NCBI RefSeq assembly: GCF_902804485.1
Contig: NZ_CADCST010000119.1
Location: forward strand, 1-63,697
DNA: 63,697 nt
Direction of reading: 5' to 3'
From: Flavobacterium collinsii
GTDB lineage: Bacteria; Bacteroidota; Bacteroidia; Flavobacteriales; Flavobacteriaceae
Shown here: positions 42,888-52,625 of the stretch, piece after piece
How the letters are laid out: every line of letters starts with the position of its first letter
Position numbering within the stretch: the stretch's first letter is position 1
Position numbers and translations under genes: made by a program
Notes under the pieces: generated by a model
What the model saw: only the letters and a program-made list of their open reading frames with translations
The model's database searches: none
Told to the model about the DNA's origin: nothing

Positions 42888-43745
42888 TTAGTTATTAACT
42901 ACAACATCAGTGTTTTTTTGAGCTTCATCTCTTAAGGCATAGAAATCTATATTAAAAGAATCCTTATAATACTTTACAACCAATGCTTCTTTTGCTTTAA
43001 TATTTGCTTTTGCAGTAGCATCTGTAACACCCGCCAAAATGGCATCGTATTCTGCTTTTGAACTGGTTAAAATTGTAGCGGCAGTTTCGGCAAAATCTTC
43101 ATAAATGTTTAATCTTGCATAACTGGTTATAAAACCTAATGATCTTGAAGTTGAAAGTGCTTCTGTATACCATGTAGAAGTATAACCTACCGGAGTTAAC
43201 TTTGACCAGGCCTGCTCATCAAATGGCTTAGTCTGGTTCAAAATATGCACATATTCATGCTGAATGGTGTGAATAAATTGTGTAACATTAGCTCTGTTTT
43301 TCTTATTAAGTTTATCTACCTCAAATAGCGTAACTCTTTGACCGGCTTCTGCTAATCCCAGAGTCACTGTTCCGTTAGTGTTTAAATTAACACCTCCAAC
43401 AAGTACAAATTCTCTTGGAGCAATTTTCTTTACAAAATTCACTCCACCAATCTTGGTGTAACTGTCCACCCAGATTTTCTTTACCACTTCCATTGCCGGC
43501 TGAACTTTATCTACTTGTGGTGGGAATAGATATTTAGTATTATCAACTAAATTTTGATTCCACTCATAATATACATTTATGTTATAAGGGTTTAAGAAAG
43601 TGGTCCCAATCCATTTATCTAAATCTGTTTTTGACAGTGCTGAAAAATCAAATTGACTTTCTTTTGGCTGCACTTCATGAGCACAAGAAGCTAGAAGTAA
43701 AACCCCTGCCATTAATGCTATTTTATATGTTTTTACTATTTTCAT
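42888..43745 (-). CDS. substrate-import-associated zinc metallohydrolase lipoprotein
   Basis: A 285-residue lipoprotein (lipobox LLASC, Cys about 21) with a gluzincin-like HEYVH motif at about residues 163-167 (in FIHTIQHEYVHILNQTKPF). It belongs to the family of HExxH lipoproteins encoded together with SusC/SusD. It would sit at the outer membrane and cleave a peptide-like substrate before or after import. 19 bp behind susD and before the DUF4302 gene. Confidence 0.88.
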   Translation of the reverse strand: MKIVKTYKIALMAGVLLLASCAHEVQPKESQFDFSALSKTDLDKWIGTTFLNPYNINVYYEWNQNLVDNTKYLFPPQVDKVQPAMEVVKKIWVDSYTKIGGVNFVKKIAPREFVLVGGVNLNTNGTVTLGLAEAGQRVTLFEVDKLNKKNRANVTQFIHTIQHEYVHILNQTKPFDEQAWSKLTPVGYTSTWYTEALSTSRSLGFITSYARLNIYEDFAETAATILTSSKAEYDAILAGVTDATAKANIKAKEALVVKYYKDSFNIDFYALRDEAQKNTDVVVNN

Positions 43746-43764
43746 ACTATACTTTAATTAAAAA

Positions 43765-45252
43765 TTATCTAGGATTTTTTTCAATACCATTATCTGAAGC
43801 TCTAAGCGGAATTTGTAACGCTCTTCGTTTGTCGTCTTTCTCTAAAACGTTTTTTCGAATTACTTTACCGAACTCAAGTGTATTATGAGTTACAACCAGA
43901 TTAAAACGTTTGATATCAAACCATCTAAGTCCTTCACGTAAAAAATCTTTTCTTCTTGCCTCTGCTAATGCTTTTATATAGGAAGCCTGAAGTGGGCTTA
44001 AGGTATAGAACGGAGTAAACTCATTTGAGATTACCGGATATTTAGCCTGTACTAGTGATTCATTGAATAGATCTGTTGCAGCATTGTATCCTGATGTTCT
44101 GGTTCCTAAAAAGTATCCTAATTCAATATTAGCTTCTGCCATCCTATTCTTCATGACTAATGCTTCAATTCTGTTCAGATACAACTCGTCATTGCTAAGT
44201 AAAACGGTAGCAGTATAAGGCTCTCCAATACCAGATGTTAGGTTTGTAACTTTAAAATGTTCGTAAAGTTTGGGAACCACAACCAATACTCCGCTGTAAT
44301 ATTGACCCTGAGCTTTAATTAAATTTGGTTTACCCCACATATTGGTTTGATTTCCTAATATTTCATCTGACTTATTTCCTGCAAGAGCAAATCGGTAAGC
44401 ACCTGCTCTGTTTGCAATTGAGTTAGGATAAGCAATTAAGAGATTGGTTTCTTGCTCTGCTTTAGAGTATTCTAAAGACATTTGAGAGAAAGGAACAGCA
44501 TTAAATGCAAGATAACTTCTAATTTTAGTTGGTTTAGAACCAAGTCCTTCAGAAAATTCAAGAACTTTGTCCCAATCCCCTTTTATTAAGTAAAAACGAC
44601 ATGCCAAGGCTCTGGCAGCATCCCTGTTGAAGTGAAACTTAGGTTCTTTATAATCATTTGTTACATATTTTAAACCTTCTATAATGTCTTGTTCTACAAA
44701 ATCGAAAACTTCTTTTACTGTATTACGTTTGTATTGTACCAATAAGGCTGTTTCCGGCTTTGTAATATACGGAACTCCTAAATCTGATCCCGCAGTTGCA
44801 GGATTGTAACGATTCGCCCATAATGAAACCAACATAAAATGAGAATAGGCTCTCGCAATCAAAGCCTCCCCTTTTTGTGGATTTAAACTTGTTGGACTGC
44901 CTAATTTTTCAATGGCATCCAATGCCTGATTTGCGGCCGCTATAGCTTCGTATGATCCGATCCAAAATCCATTTTCAGTATCTGTTCCGATCTGATTTTG
45001 CATTTCCCAATTATAGCTGTTATCATTGTTTACATTCGCAGCCTGTTTTAACTCTGAGTCAAAAACATTATCAGACATAGCTTCTGCAAGTGCAAAATAG
45101 GAAGCGTTAGGATAGGCTGTAACTAATAATTCGGATATTTTCTCAGGTGTATCTATCTGCGTTCTGTTATCTGGTACTTCTGAAAGGAAATCATCACAAC
45201 TGCTAAAACCAATCAGCAATAATAGTGATAGTGTTATTTTTATATTTTTCAT
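43765..45252 (-). CDS. SusD/RagB-family outer-membrane lipoprotein
   Basis: Surface lid of a SusC/SusD importer. The start at ATG 45252 gives 495 residues with a lipoprotein signal (MKNIKITLSLLLLIGFSSCDD). TPR-like helical SusD fold with the RagB stretches LNPQKGEALIARAYSHFMLV and, near the C-terminus, ALAEARRKDFLREGLRWFDIKRFN. A TTG two codons upstream is less likely. Follows the SusC gene by 14 bp. Confidence 0.95.
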   Translation of the reverse strand: MKNIKITLSLLLLIGFSSCDDFLSEVPDNRTQIDTPEKISELLVTAYPNASYFALAEAMSDNVFDSELKQAANVNNDNSYNWEMQNQIGTDTENGFWIGSYEAIAAANQALDAIEKLGSPTSLNPQKGEALIARAYSHFMLVSLWANRYNPATAGSDLGVPYITKPETALLVQYKRNTVKEVFDFVEQDIIEGLKYVTNDYKEPKFHFNRDAARALACRFYLIKGDWDKVLEFSEGLGSKPTKIRSYLAFNAVPFSQMSLEYSKAEQETNLLIAYPNSIANRAGAYRFALAGNKSDEILGNQTNMWGKPNLIKAQGQYYSGVLVVVPKLYEHFKVTNLTSGIGEPYTATVLLSNDELYLNRIEALVMKNRMAEANIELGYFLGTRTSGYNAATDLFNESLVQAKYPVISNEFTPFYTLSPLQASYIKALAEARRKDFLREGLRWFDIKRFNLVVTHNTLEFGKVIRKNVLEKDDKRRALQIPLRASDNGIEKNPR

Positions 45253-45266
45253 AATCAATTTTAGTA

Positions 45267-48200
45267 TTAGAATGAAATATTTATTGCAAAAGTATATTGT
45301 GCTGTAATAGGGAAAGCTACCCCTCCTGTATTACGGAATTCAGGATCTTGTCCGTTTAATTTTTTGTCTGAATAGATCAGCCATGGATTAACTGCGGATC
45401 CTTTAAGGGTAAAGCTGCTAACGCCTAACTTTCTCTTAAAATCACTTGGAAATTCCCAGCCAAGAGAAATATTCTTTAACCTTACAAAATCACCGCTTGC
45501 AATTCTAACATCAGAAAAATTATAAGTATTGTAGGCAATCTGTAAGTCATTCTCACCATAATTTCTATTCAACAATCTATCTGCAATAACTGGTACATTG
45601 GTGAAGTTTTCGTCTCCTGGATTGATCCATCTGTTTGCAAATTCTTTTGTAAAAACAGTCTGATCTGTGTAAACATTATTATACACTGGATTCAATCTGA
45701 TTTTGTTTCCTCCTGATCCTACGATGAAAACATATAATGACCAGTTTTTGTAAGTAAACGTATTGGCAAGACCAATAGATTTATTTGGTTCAACAGATCC
45801 TTCGTATTTTAAATATTTCATTACATTGTTAGTATCCTGAAAATTAGCTTCTGTAATATTATTTTCAGCACCATCCTGTAATTTAAAAGTTGGCAATCCT
45901 TCAGGATTCAGACCTGTAAACTGATAAGAATAAAGTGAGTTTCTAGGATGTCCTACTGTGTTACCTCCATTTGAGGCTATCAAATCAAATACTGCTGGTT
46001 TGTTGGCTAATTTTGTAATTTTTTGATCATAAACAGAAAAGTTTAATGTTGTAGACCATTTAAAATCTTTCGAAGCAATATTCTGAGTAGTAAAACCAAA
46101 CTCGACACCTTTAGTCTCCATATCAGCATTGTTACCCTGTTTAACAGATTGTCCTCCAACACCGGAAGTAATTACATAATCAATAAGATCAAATGCTTTA
46201 CGTCTGTAAACATCTGTAGTTACTTGTACTCTGTTTCTGAACAATCCAAGATCTAAACCAATATTAGTTTCAAATTGTTTCTCCCATGTCAAATCTGCAT
46301 TCTGTAAATCCGAAATGTTTATTGCATTTTCTCTGTCTCCGGTATTAAAACGGTTTGTGATAAAACTTCTGTAAATCGCCAATGAATTTGTAGCAGGACC
46401 TGCTGTTGCTGTTAAACCGTATGAAGCTCTAAGTGCCAAAGTGTTAACAGATTCAACATTCTTCATGAAATTTTCTTCTTTAATATTCCATTTACCACTT
46501 AAGGTGTAAGTAGGAAGCCATCTTGATGATCCTGTATCTCCTTGTCTGTTAGACCCGTCATAACGACCTGTAATAGATCCTGTATAACGACGATCGTAAG
46601 TATATCCTACTTTTCCAAAGAAACCAACTGTTCTCTCTCTTTCAGCTCCAAAATCGTAGTAAGAGTTTCCTTCGTTTACTAACTTTTCAATTAATTTAGG
46701 GTCAATAAAAGCACTAAGCCCTTTTTCATATTGAATTCCTGCAGCAGTAAAATTGTCATTATTTCTGTCTACTGATCTAAACTCCGTACCAAAGAAACCT
46801 TCTAATTCATGTTTGTCATTCAAGGTGTTTCTGTAGGTAATACTATTTCTAACATTATAAGAAGTCATATCGTTGGTGTATTTTCTTAAAAATCCACCAT
46901 TTGGCAATACAGATATTTTAGGTGCTGTTAAATCATTTGGATTTTGGTACAAGAACACATTATCCTTTTGGATTTGAGTATTTAGAGTCGCACCAACACC
47001 TGCATTATATGCCCCTACTACATTTGAATCTTCGTAAATTTTATGCTCTCTTGATGTATTGGCATAACGCGCAGAACCCGTAAAGTTATAGGTCAAATTT
47101 TTATTTATTTTATAATCTATGTCAGCTTGAAAACGAATATCGTTTACTTTTATCCCCATAGTATTATTTTTCAACTCCTTTAAGATGTTCATAGGAGCCC
47201 AGTTGTTTTGGTAGTATTCGTAATTACCATTTTCATCATAAGGTCTAAGCGTTCTGCTTGTACTTAATACATAATTAAAAGGGTTAATATCAAAATCTCT
47301 TGTTATCTTACCAAACACAGCATCATTTTTACTTTCATATGTACCTGGCGCTTCCTGATCACGTATAGAAGCAAGTGTCGATAAAGTAATGTTTAATCTG
47401 TCGTTAATAAAGAATGTTCCTTTTAAGTTTGATGACAATTGTTTTACATTATCAGCTAAAGTCCATCCCGGATCTGTATAGTATCCTAGAGAACCGTAAA
47501 ATGTATTATTTTTTCCACCACCTGAAAAACTTAAGGAGTGATTCTGTGTGATAGATGGTCTGAATAAAACTTTAAACCAGTCTGTATTTGCTAACTCATA
47601 TTTTTGCAAAAATTCATTGATGTATGGCTGCTCATTTCTAACACCATACTGACCGTTAGATTCATTATAACGATTAACTTCTTTAGCCAAAATACCATAA
47701 ACACCACTAAATCTTGCAGTAATAGACGAACTTTGATTAAGGTAACCTTTGGTTCTCATCTCTTGAAAAATACTCATTGATTCCTGAGAATTTAAAATAT
47801 CATACTGAGTATAACTCGGTACAGTTCTCACTGTATTTTCAACAGAATAGGTCACTTTTAGAGGAGAATCTCTACGTCCTTGTTTAGTAGTTACAACTAC
47901 TACCCCATTTAAAGATCTTGAACCATAGATTGAAGTAGCCGAAGCATCTTTAAGAATTTCAATACTTTGAATATCATTTGCATTCAAACCTGCTACTGCA
48001 GAACTTAATAATGTTGCTGAATTTCCAGATGCTAAATCAGCAAATGAAACGTTGATAATATCTTCCTGAACAACCCCGTCAATAACCCATAAAGGTTTTG
48101 TATCTCCGAAAATAGAAGAAGATCCACGAACAGTAATTTTTGGCGTCGAACCAAAAGATCCTGTAACGTTTTGTACAGTAACACCGGCAGCTTTACCTTC

Positions 48201-48986
48201 AATCATTCTGCTCACATCTACAACACCATCGACTTTTAATTCACTGCCGGAAATTTTACTGATTGCTCCTGTAAAAGTTCTTTTTGAAGTTTTTTCGTAA
48301 CCTGTAGTAACTACAACTTCTTTTAGATTTTGCCCTGCTTCATTTAAAACGATAACCGGATTTGTATTACTTATTCCTATTTCTTTTGTTTCCATTCCAA
48401 CATAAGAAATTACAAGTCTGTCACTGTTAGTTGGCATTTCGATAGAAAATTTACCATCAAAATCTGTTAATACCGCAATCTTAGTTCCTTTTGCTAATAC
48501 GGTAGCTCCAGGTAATGGACTACCACTAACATCTGTAACTGTACCCTTAATAATCGGACCTGCAGCAGTTAAGCTTTCAAATACTGAATTTGATGTTTCA
48601 GCACTTGTAAAAGGAACTGCTGATCCATTTTTCTGCAGAATTATCTGATTGCTGACTTCGGTATAAGTGATATTAAATGGCAATAAAATTCGATTCAAAA
48701 TACTCGACAATGCTTCATCGTTAGCATCTATGCTAACTTTCTGATTCAGTTGTGGTAATCTTGAATTGTAAGAAAATTTTACGTTTGCAGACTTTTGTAA
48801 TTTAGACAATGTATTGTCTAAAGTTAAATTTGTAATATTAATTGTAACTTTAGTATCTAGTTTTTTTTGCCCATTTACATCATTTGCCATGGCAACACTT
48901 GAAAACACAAGTGCCAGAACAAACTGAAATAGTGTTATTTTCATGATTCGATGGAGTAATCGTTGTTTAACAACTGGTTTTTTCAT
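45267..48986 (-). CDS. SusC/RagA-family TonB-dependent outer-membrane transporter with STN domain
   Basis: A 1239-residue barrel transporter. After an extended signal sequence (about 1-36) it carries a secretin/TonB short N-terminal (STN) domain (about 45-120), a carboxypeptidase-like beta domain (IKGTVTDVSGSPLPGATVLA, about 145-230), the plug with IEILKDASATSIYGSRSLNGVV, and a 22-strand-type barrel. The STN domain indicates signalling to the FecR anti-sigma factor encoded upstream. It is partnered by the SusD gene directly downstream. The lack of sugar-degrading enzymes in the operon suggests a peptide-like or metal-chelate substrate rather than a polysaccharide. Confidence 0.96.
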   Translation of the reverse strand: MKKPVVKQRLLHRIMKITLFQFVLALVFSSVAMANDVNGQKKLDTKVTINITNLTLDNTLSKLQKSANVKFSYNSRLPQLNQKVSIDANDEALSSILNRILLPFNITYTEVSNQIILQKNGSAVPFTSAETSNSVFESLTAAGPIIKGTVTDVSGSPLPGATVLAKGTKIAVLTDFDGKFSIEMPTNSDRLVISYVGMETKEIGISNTNPVIVLNEAGQNLKEVVVTTGYEKTSKRTFTGAISKISGSELKVDGVVDVSRMIEGKAAGVTVQNVTGSFGSTPKITVRGSSSIFGDTKPLWVIDGVVQEDIINVSFADLASGNSATLLSSAVAGLNANDIQSIEILKDASATSIYGSRSLNGVVVVTTKQGRRDSPLKVTYSVENTVRTVPSYTQYDILNSQESMSIFQEMRTKGYLNQSSSITARFSGVYGILAKEVNRYNESNGQYGVRNEQPYINEFLQKYELANTDWFKVLFRPSITQNHSLSFSGGGKNNTFYGSLGYYTDPGWTLADNVKQLSSNLKGTFFINDRLNITLSTLASIRDQEAPGTYESKNDAVFGKITRDFDINPFNYVLSTSRTLRPYDENGNYEYYQNNWAPMNILKELKNNTMGIKVNDIRFQADIDYKINKNLTYNFTGSARYANTSREHKIYEDSNVVGAYNAGVGATLNTQIQKDNVFLYQNPNDLTAPKISVLPNGGFLRKYTNDMTSYNVRNSITYRNTLNDKHELEGFFGTEFRSVDRNNDNFTAAGIQYEKGLSAFIDPKLIEKLVNEGNSYYDFGAERERTVGFFGKVGYTYDRRYTGSITGRYDGSNRQGDTGSSRWLPTYTLSGKWNIKEENFMKNVESVNTLALRASYGLTATAGPATNSLAIYRSFITNRFNTGDRENAINISDLQNADLTWEKQFETNIGLDLGLFRNRVQVTTDVYRRKAFDLIDYVITSGVGGQSVKQGNNADMETKGVEFGFTTQNIASKDFKWSTTLNFSVYDQKITKLANKPAVFDLIASNGGNTVGHPRNSLYSYQFTGLNPEGLPTFKLQDGAENNITEANFQDTNNVMKYLKYEGSVEPNKSIGLANTFTYKNWSLYVFIVGSGGNKIRLNPVYNNVYTDQTVFTKEFANRWINPGDENFTNVPVIADRLLNRNYGENDLQIAYNTYNFSDVRIASGDFVRLKNISLGWEFPSDFKRKLGVSSFTLKGSAVNPWLIYSDKKLNGQDPEFRNTGGVAFPITAQYTFAINISF

Positions 48987-49218
48987 AATTTTGGTTTGTT
49001 TTGATTAATACTGATTCGAGTGTATTTTTAGAAACGTACTCAATTGCTCTTTACAGAGAGCGATTTGATTCCCTTAAGTGTCGATAATGTTACAGCATTT
49101 CGGCACTTTTTTTCTGCATTCTCTTTTACATAGGCATAATTATTAATTTTGGTTTTGGTTATTTTTGGTTGTTTTTATTTTTAAATTCCAACTTTACAAT
49201 TACAGTTATAAAGCAAGA

Positions 49219-50334
49219 TTAATTACATCCTTCAGATATTATAATAATTTGATTTCCATTCATTTCAAAAGTGCTATTGTTACCAATACTATTACAGACA
49301 ATTTTTAGTTTTTCCATCAAAGGCTGGTCACTAAGAGAAGTTGTAAGATGACAGTCTTTTAGTTTGTTTTTTGGATAGTCAATATCCACGAGATAAGCCT
49401 GTTCTATTGTTTCAAAAATTTGCGATACAGGAATATCTGTAAACTCAAAACTCAGTTGTTCAATATTCCCGACACTGCGGGTAAGAACCACATCCTGGGT
49501 TATATTTGTAATTTTGTTAAAGCTTAAATCTTTTCTCTGAAAACGAAGTGCCTGATTAGGCAATAAAACAACTTCTTCCTGATCCGATCTGGAAACGAGA
49601 TCATTAGATTTTACCCTTACTTTACCGGTGCGAACAAGAACTTCAACATTAGGTTGATCAGAATAAGCTTTGACTCTAAAACTAGTCCCGACTACCTTCG
49701 TAACAATTTCATTTGCGTAAACGAAAAAAGGCTTTTTAGGATTTTTACTAATTTCAAAGAAACCTTCGCCGGATAAATACACCTTTCTTTCGTTTCCGGT
49801 AAAGATCTTAGGATAACTTAGTTTACTGTTAGGCTGCAGCAAAACAGAACTGCCGTCAGATAAAGTAATAATCTGTGCTTTGTCTGAGTTATTCGTTTGT
49901 TCTACTAATCCCTCATTATTTTCATTGATAAGTTCGTTGTAGGTTACTACTTTGCTATCAGGTGTAATTTGGTTATTGTAAAACCAAAGGGATCCTAAGC
50001 CAATAATCAAAGCCGCAGCAATACCGCTAAGAAAATATTTTTTAAGAAATTTTATTTTTGAGATTGGAGTTGAATTATTATCGTTTTCTTTCTCTTCGAT
50101 TTTAATCCAAGTGGCCTGCAAAGCATGATGAAGATCTGCTGGAGATATTGAATGCTCTGGTACTTTCATTGCCAGTAACAAGACTCTCGCATCTTCCACC
50201 AACTTAGCACGCTTACGACTTTCTAATGTCCATTCTTCCCAGCCATCATTGTCAATTTTAAACAAAATCCATGACTGGAATGATTCGTCAGATAAGAAAT
50301 CTTCAATTTCGGTATATTTATTACGTTTTTGCAT
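49219..50334 (-). CDS. FecR-family anti-sigma factor
   Basis: A 371-residue inner-membrane protein: an N-terminal cytoplasmic part (about 1-105), one membrane segment (about 107-125, YFLSGIAAALIIGLGSLWFY), the periplasmic FecR domain (about 150-260, containing LSDGSSVLLQPNSKLSYP and GEGFFEISKNPKKPF) and a DUF4974-type C-terminal domain (about 300-371) that meets the STN domain of the transporter. Lies between the sigma-factor gene and the SusC gene. Confidence 0.95.
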   Translation of the reverse strand: MQKRNKYTEIEDFLSDESFQSWILFKIDNDGWEEWTLESRKRAKLVEDARVLLLAMKVPEHSISPADLHHALQATWIKIEEKENDNNSTPISKIKFLKKYFLSGIAAALIIGLGSLWFYNNQITPDSKVVTYNELINENNEGLVEQTNNSDKAQIITLSDGSSVLLQPNSKLSYPKIFTGNERKVYLSGEGFFEISKNPKKPFFVYANEIVTKVVGTSFRVKAYSDQPNVEVLVRTGKVRVKSNDLVSRSDQEEVVLLPNQALRFQRKDLSFNKITNITQDVVLTRSVGNIEQLSFEFTDIPVSQIFETIEQAYLVDIDYPKNKLKDCHLTTSLSDQPLMEKLKIVCNSIGNNSTFEMNGNQIIIISEGCN

Positions 50335-50424
50335 CTAGAAATAGGGTTACAAAAACATAGAGGACGGTTTTCTTATTATATACTCACCAAATTATGATTT
50401 TTTTTCAATTCTGTATAAATAAAA

Positions 50425-51036
50425 TTAAAAAGTAACTGAAGAAAGAAGAAGAATTAACGAAACACTACCCTTCCATTCTTTGCGAAGAGTAAGTAAACCG
50501 CGGTGTAGTAAGTTACTTGCTGATTGATAATTTACCTCCAGCATATCGGCAATTTGATCAACTGTTAAGCCTTGGTGATATCTTAAATACAAGGCCTCTT
50601 TTTGTCTTGCCGGTAGATTGTTTAATAATTTGTTCAAATGAACTACTTTTTCTTTTGTAGCATAATCGTCATCCATCAGATCGTGTTCTACCGAGAATTC
50701 TAAAAGAAAAGCAATGGAATCTGTGCTTGCTGACTTGCGGAAAATATGATCGCGTTCGTACAAGCGTGCAATACGCTTGCGCACACTCGACAATAAATAG
50801 GCTTTTACTACAACTGAACTTTGAAGCCCGTTTTTGTAAACCCAGATGTCGGTAAAAACATCCTGAACACAATCCTGCACCTTTTCAGCATTTGGAGAAA
50901 GCGAATTTCCGTAGTTTACCAAATCACCATAGTATTTTTCAAACAACAGAGAGAATGATTTTTCATCTCCATTTTTCAAGTTAGTCCAAAGCGTAAGATC
51001 GTCAGAAGTTTTGAATTGTAGAGTTTTGGTATTCAT
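50425..51036 (-). CDS. ECF-type RNA polymerase sigma factor
   Basis: A 203-residue sigma-70 family protein from ATG 51036 (MNTKTLQFKTSDDLTLW). Region 2 (about 20-90, FEKYYGDLVNYGNSLSP) and region 4 (about 135-195, LPARQKEALYLRYHQGLTVDQIAD and NYQSASNLLHRGL) are visible. The in-frame upstream codon at 51048 is a TTG and less likely. FecI-like: it should switch on the SusC operon when FecR is signalled by the transporter. Confidence 0.94.
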   Translation of the reverse strand: MNTKTLQFKTSDDLTLWTNLKNGDEKSFSLLFEKYYGDLVNYGNSLSPNAEKVQDCVQDVFTDIWVYKNGLQSSVVVKAYLLSSVRKRIARLYERDHIFRKSASTDSIAFLLEFSVEHDLMDDDYATKEKVVHLNKLLNNLPARQKEALYLRYHQGLTVDQIADMLEVNYQSASNLLHRGLLTLRKEWKGSVSLILLLSSVTF

Positions 51037-51048
51037 ATAAAATCGCAA

Positions 51049-51609
51049 TAGAATTCTTGAAAATAAGCACTAGTTTTTAACACAAAGAATAAGATTTGTT
51101 AACATTATTCTTTATATCTGTGCGATAAATATATAAAAGCAAACATATAAAACAAATTTTAGTAAACAAATAAAACATACGAATTTACGTGCTAATGAAG
51201 GCTTTTTTTGTTGAAAACACGGGGTTTAGACTAAAAAAACAAAATCGAAAGTATTGTTTTATTTTTTTCAAATGTCAGATTTTACTACTAAAGTTTTTTT
51301 AGTTTTTTTTTAACATTATCTTTAATAACAGTTTTAGCTTTGTTCTAATTTGTTACATTGTTACAATTTTAGCTTTACTTGAAAAATAAGTCTTTATTGT
51401 TAAATTCAAATTGCAAATTGAAATATAATAAAAAAATAAACCGGAGATTGACAAGAGAATCGTAAGCAAAGCTCTATTTTTTTAAAAGGATAATCTATTT
51501 GAAATACGGATATAATATCTGACAAAAGGAATATTTTACGGGATATTTTTTTATCTTTGAAACTCAGCCAAGACCTTATCTTTGAGTCTTTAGAAAATTG
51601 ACAATTGTT
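51049..51609. other. AT-rich divergent regulatory region
   Basis: No gene. It separates the ECF sigma gene (-) from the XRE-regulator gene (+). Very AT-rich, with long T-runs near 51255-51320, and direct-repeat words TTTTAGCTTTGTTCTAA / TTTTAGCTTTACTTGAA around 51330-51383. The right end holds the XRE promoter boxes. Confidence 0.5.
51552..51584 (+). promoter_or_regulatory. tandem TTATCTTTGA boxes upstream of the XRE gene
   Basis: TTATCTTTGA occurs twice, exactly 25 bp apart (51551-51560 and 51576-51585). Each contains a TATCTTTG -7 box. The first copy's TTG (51557-51559) is 17 nt from the second copy's TATCTTTG, so the pair itself also forms a complete promoter, 26 nt before the ATG at 51610. 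Confidence 0.65.
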
Positions 51610-52014
51610 ATGGAACAGAAAATACATCAGGGAAGAAACGTAAAACGTTTTAGAGAAATGCTTAACATAAAGCAGGAAGCATTAGCGTATGATCTGGGAG
51701 AAGAATGGAATCAGAAGAAAATCTCTATGCTGGAGCAGAAAGAAGTAATTGAAGATAGTTTATTGAAACAAATTTCTGCACTACTAAAGATTCCTGTTGA
51801 AGCTTTTCAGAATTTTGATGAAGAACAAGCGATAAATATTATTTCTAACACATTTGATAATTGTCAGCAACCTGCATCTGTATTTTACAATTCTACCATT
51901 AATCAAATTGATCAATTCGTTAAGCTTCATGAGGAAAAGATTGCGTTATATGAGCGCATGTTGAAAGAGAAAGATGAAATGATGGCGAGGCTTGAAAAAT
52001 TATTCAATAAGTAA
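51610..52014 (+). CDS. XRE-family helix-turn-helix regulator with coiled-coil tail
   Basis: A 134-residue protein starting at ATG 51610 (MEQKIHQGRNVKRFREM). An XRE/Cro-type DNA-binding domain covers about residues 1-70 (NIKQEALAYDLGEEWNQKKISMLEQKE), then a linker and a helical heptad-rich C-terminus (about 100-134, HEEKIALYERMLKEKDEMMARLEKL). The frame is open to a TTG four codons upstream, which is not preferred. This small family is frequent in Flavobacteriia; its targets are unknown. No partner gene is in the same direction. Confidence 0.85.
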   Translation: MEQKIHQGRNVKRFREMLNIKQEALAYDLGEEWNQKKISMLEQKEVIEDSLLKQISALLKIPVEAFQNFDEEQAINIISNTFDNCQQPASVFYNSTINQIDQFVKLHEEKIALYERMLKEKDEMMARLEKLFNK

Positions 52015-52029
52015 CTATTTAACACATAG

Positions 52030-52045
52030 TCCCGATACATCGGGA
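52030..52045. repeat. TCCCGATACATCGGGA hairpin
   Basis: A perfect 7-bp stem with a 2-nt loop, 16 nt behind the XRE stop codon. Palindromes of this CCCGAT/ATCGGG type are widespread in Flavobacterium intergenic regions. It may terminate the XRE transcript although the U-run is absent. Confidence 0.65.
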
Positions 52046-52121
52046 TATGTTTGCTAAAAGAATACAAAAGAAACATGTTTCTCACACCTAGTAGTCTCTG
52101 TGTATTTTCAATAAGTGAAAC

Positions 52122-52345
52122 GCCTTTTATATTTAGGGAGATATGACCTAAGCATGCTCTTGCCCTTTCAGGGCAATATGTCGCATTCATTTAGTCATAG
52201 TGTGCTGCACTATGTTGGTGCTTTAGGGCTTACAGCCCACTTAATCGAAAAGTTTTACAGCAAATCCAATATTCTTTCTTTAAAGAATATTAGTCAAGTA
52301 TTTTTTTTAAGAGTATCAAATCTATGTCTCTATGTCTTTAAAAAT
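52122..52345 (+). repeat. REP-like multi-hairpin module, copy 1
   Basis: A 224-bp non-coding unit with four successive hairpins: TTGCCCT/AGGGCAA (52160-52176), CATAGTG/CACTATG (52196-52214), GGGCT/AGCCC (52226-52238) and AATATTCTTT/AAAGAATATT (52268-52291). It aligns along its whole length with copy 2 at 52626-52845. Short frames in it are not genes. Confidence 0.85.
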
Positions 52346-52368
52346 AGCTAGCAATAACAAGGCTTGAA

Positions 52369-52416
52369 TAATTATTCAATAAATAAATAATTATTCAATA
52401 AATAAATAATTATTCA
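52369..52416. repeat. 19-bp AT-only tandem repeat
   Basis: About 2.6 copies of a 19-bp unit containing TAATTATTCA (starts at 52369, 52388 and 52407). It lies between REP-like copy 1 and the inverted middle copy. Confidence 0.75.
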
Positions 52417-52471
52417 CATATATTAATTACACAAAGTGATCTTTCGAGTCTTTTTCTGATTTTATATACCT

Positions 52472-52557
52472 GCTCTGAAAGAGCCTTAGCGGTAGAATAG
52501 TGCTTCGCACTATTTAATGGTTAAATGTTTTTTTTTTTTTTTAAGCCCTGAAAGGGC
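52472..52557 (-). repeat. REP-like multi-hairpin module, inverted partial copy
   Basis: Three hairpins, GCTCT/AGAGC (52472-52484), AATAGTGC/GCACTATT (52496-52514) and GCCCT/AGGGC (52545-52557), appear in the reverse order of copies 1 and 2, that is, as an inverted, partly rearranged copy. A run of 15 T (52528-52542) interrupts it. Confidence 0.72.
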
Positions 52558-52625
52558 GAAAGATAAACCTCAAACAAAAGACGCGTTAATAATTGTGTAT
52601 ACTTTTTTTTAAGAAAACAAACACT

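Noticed and set aside
49075..49112. Hairpin between the FecR and SusC genes (AAGTGTCGAT... with ...TTTCGGCACTT)
   Set aside because: The T-run lies on the plus strand, where no gene ends; on the transcribed minus strand it is not followed by U. Not called as a terminator.
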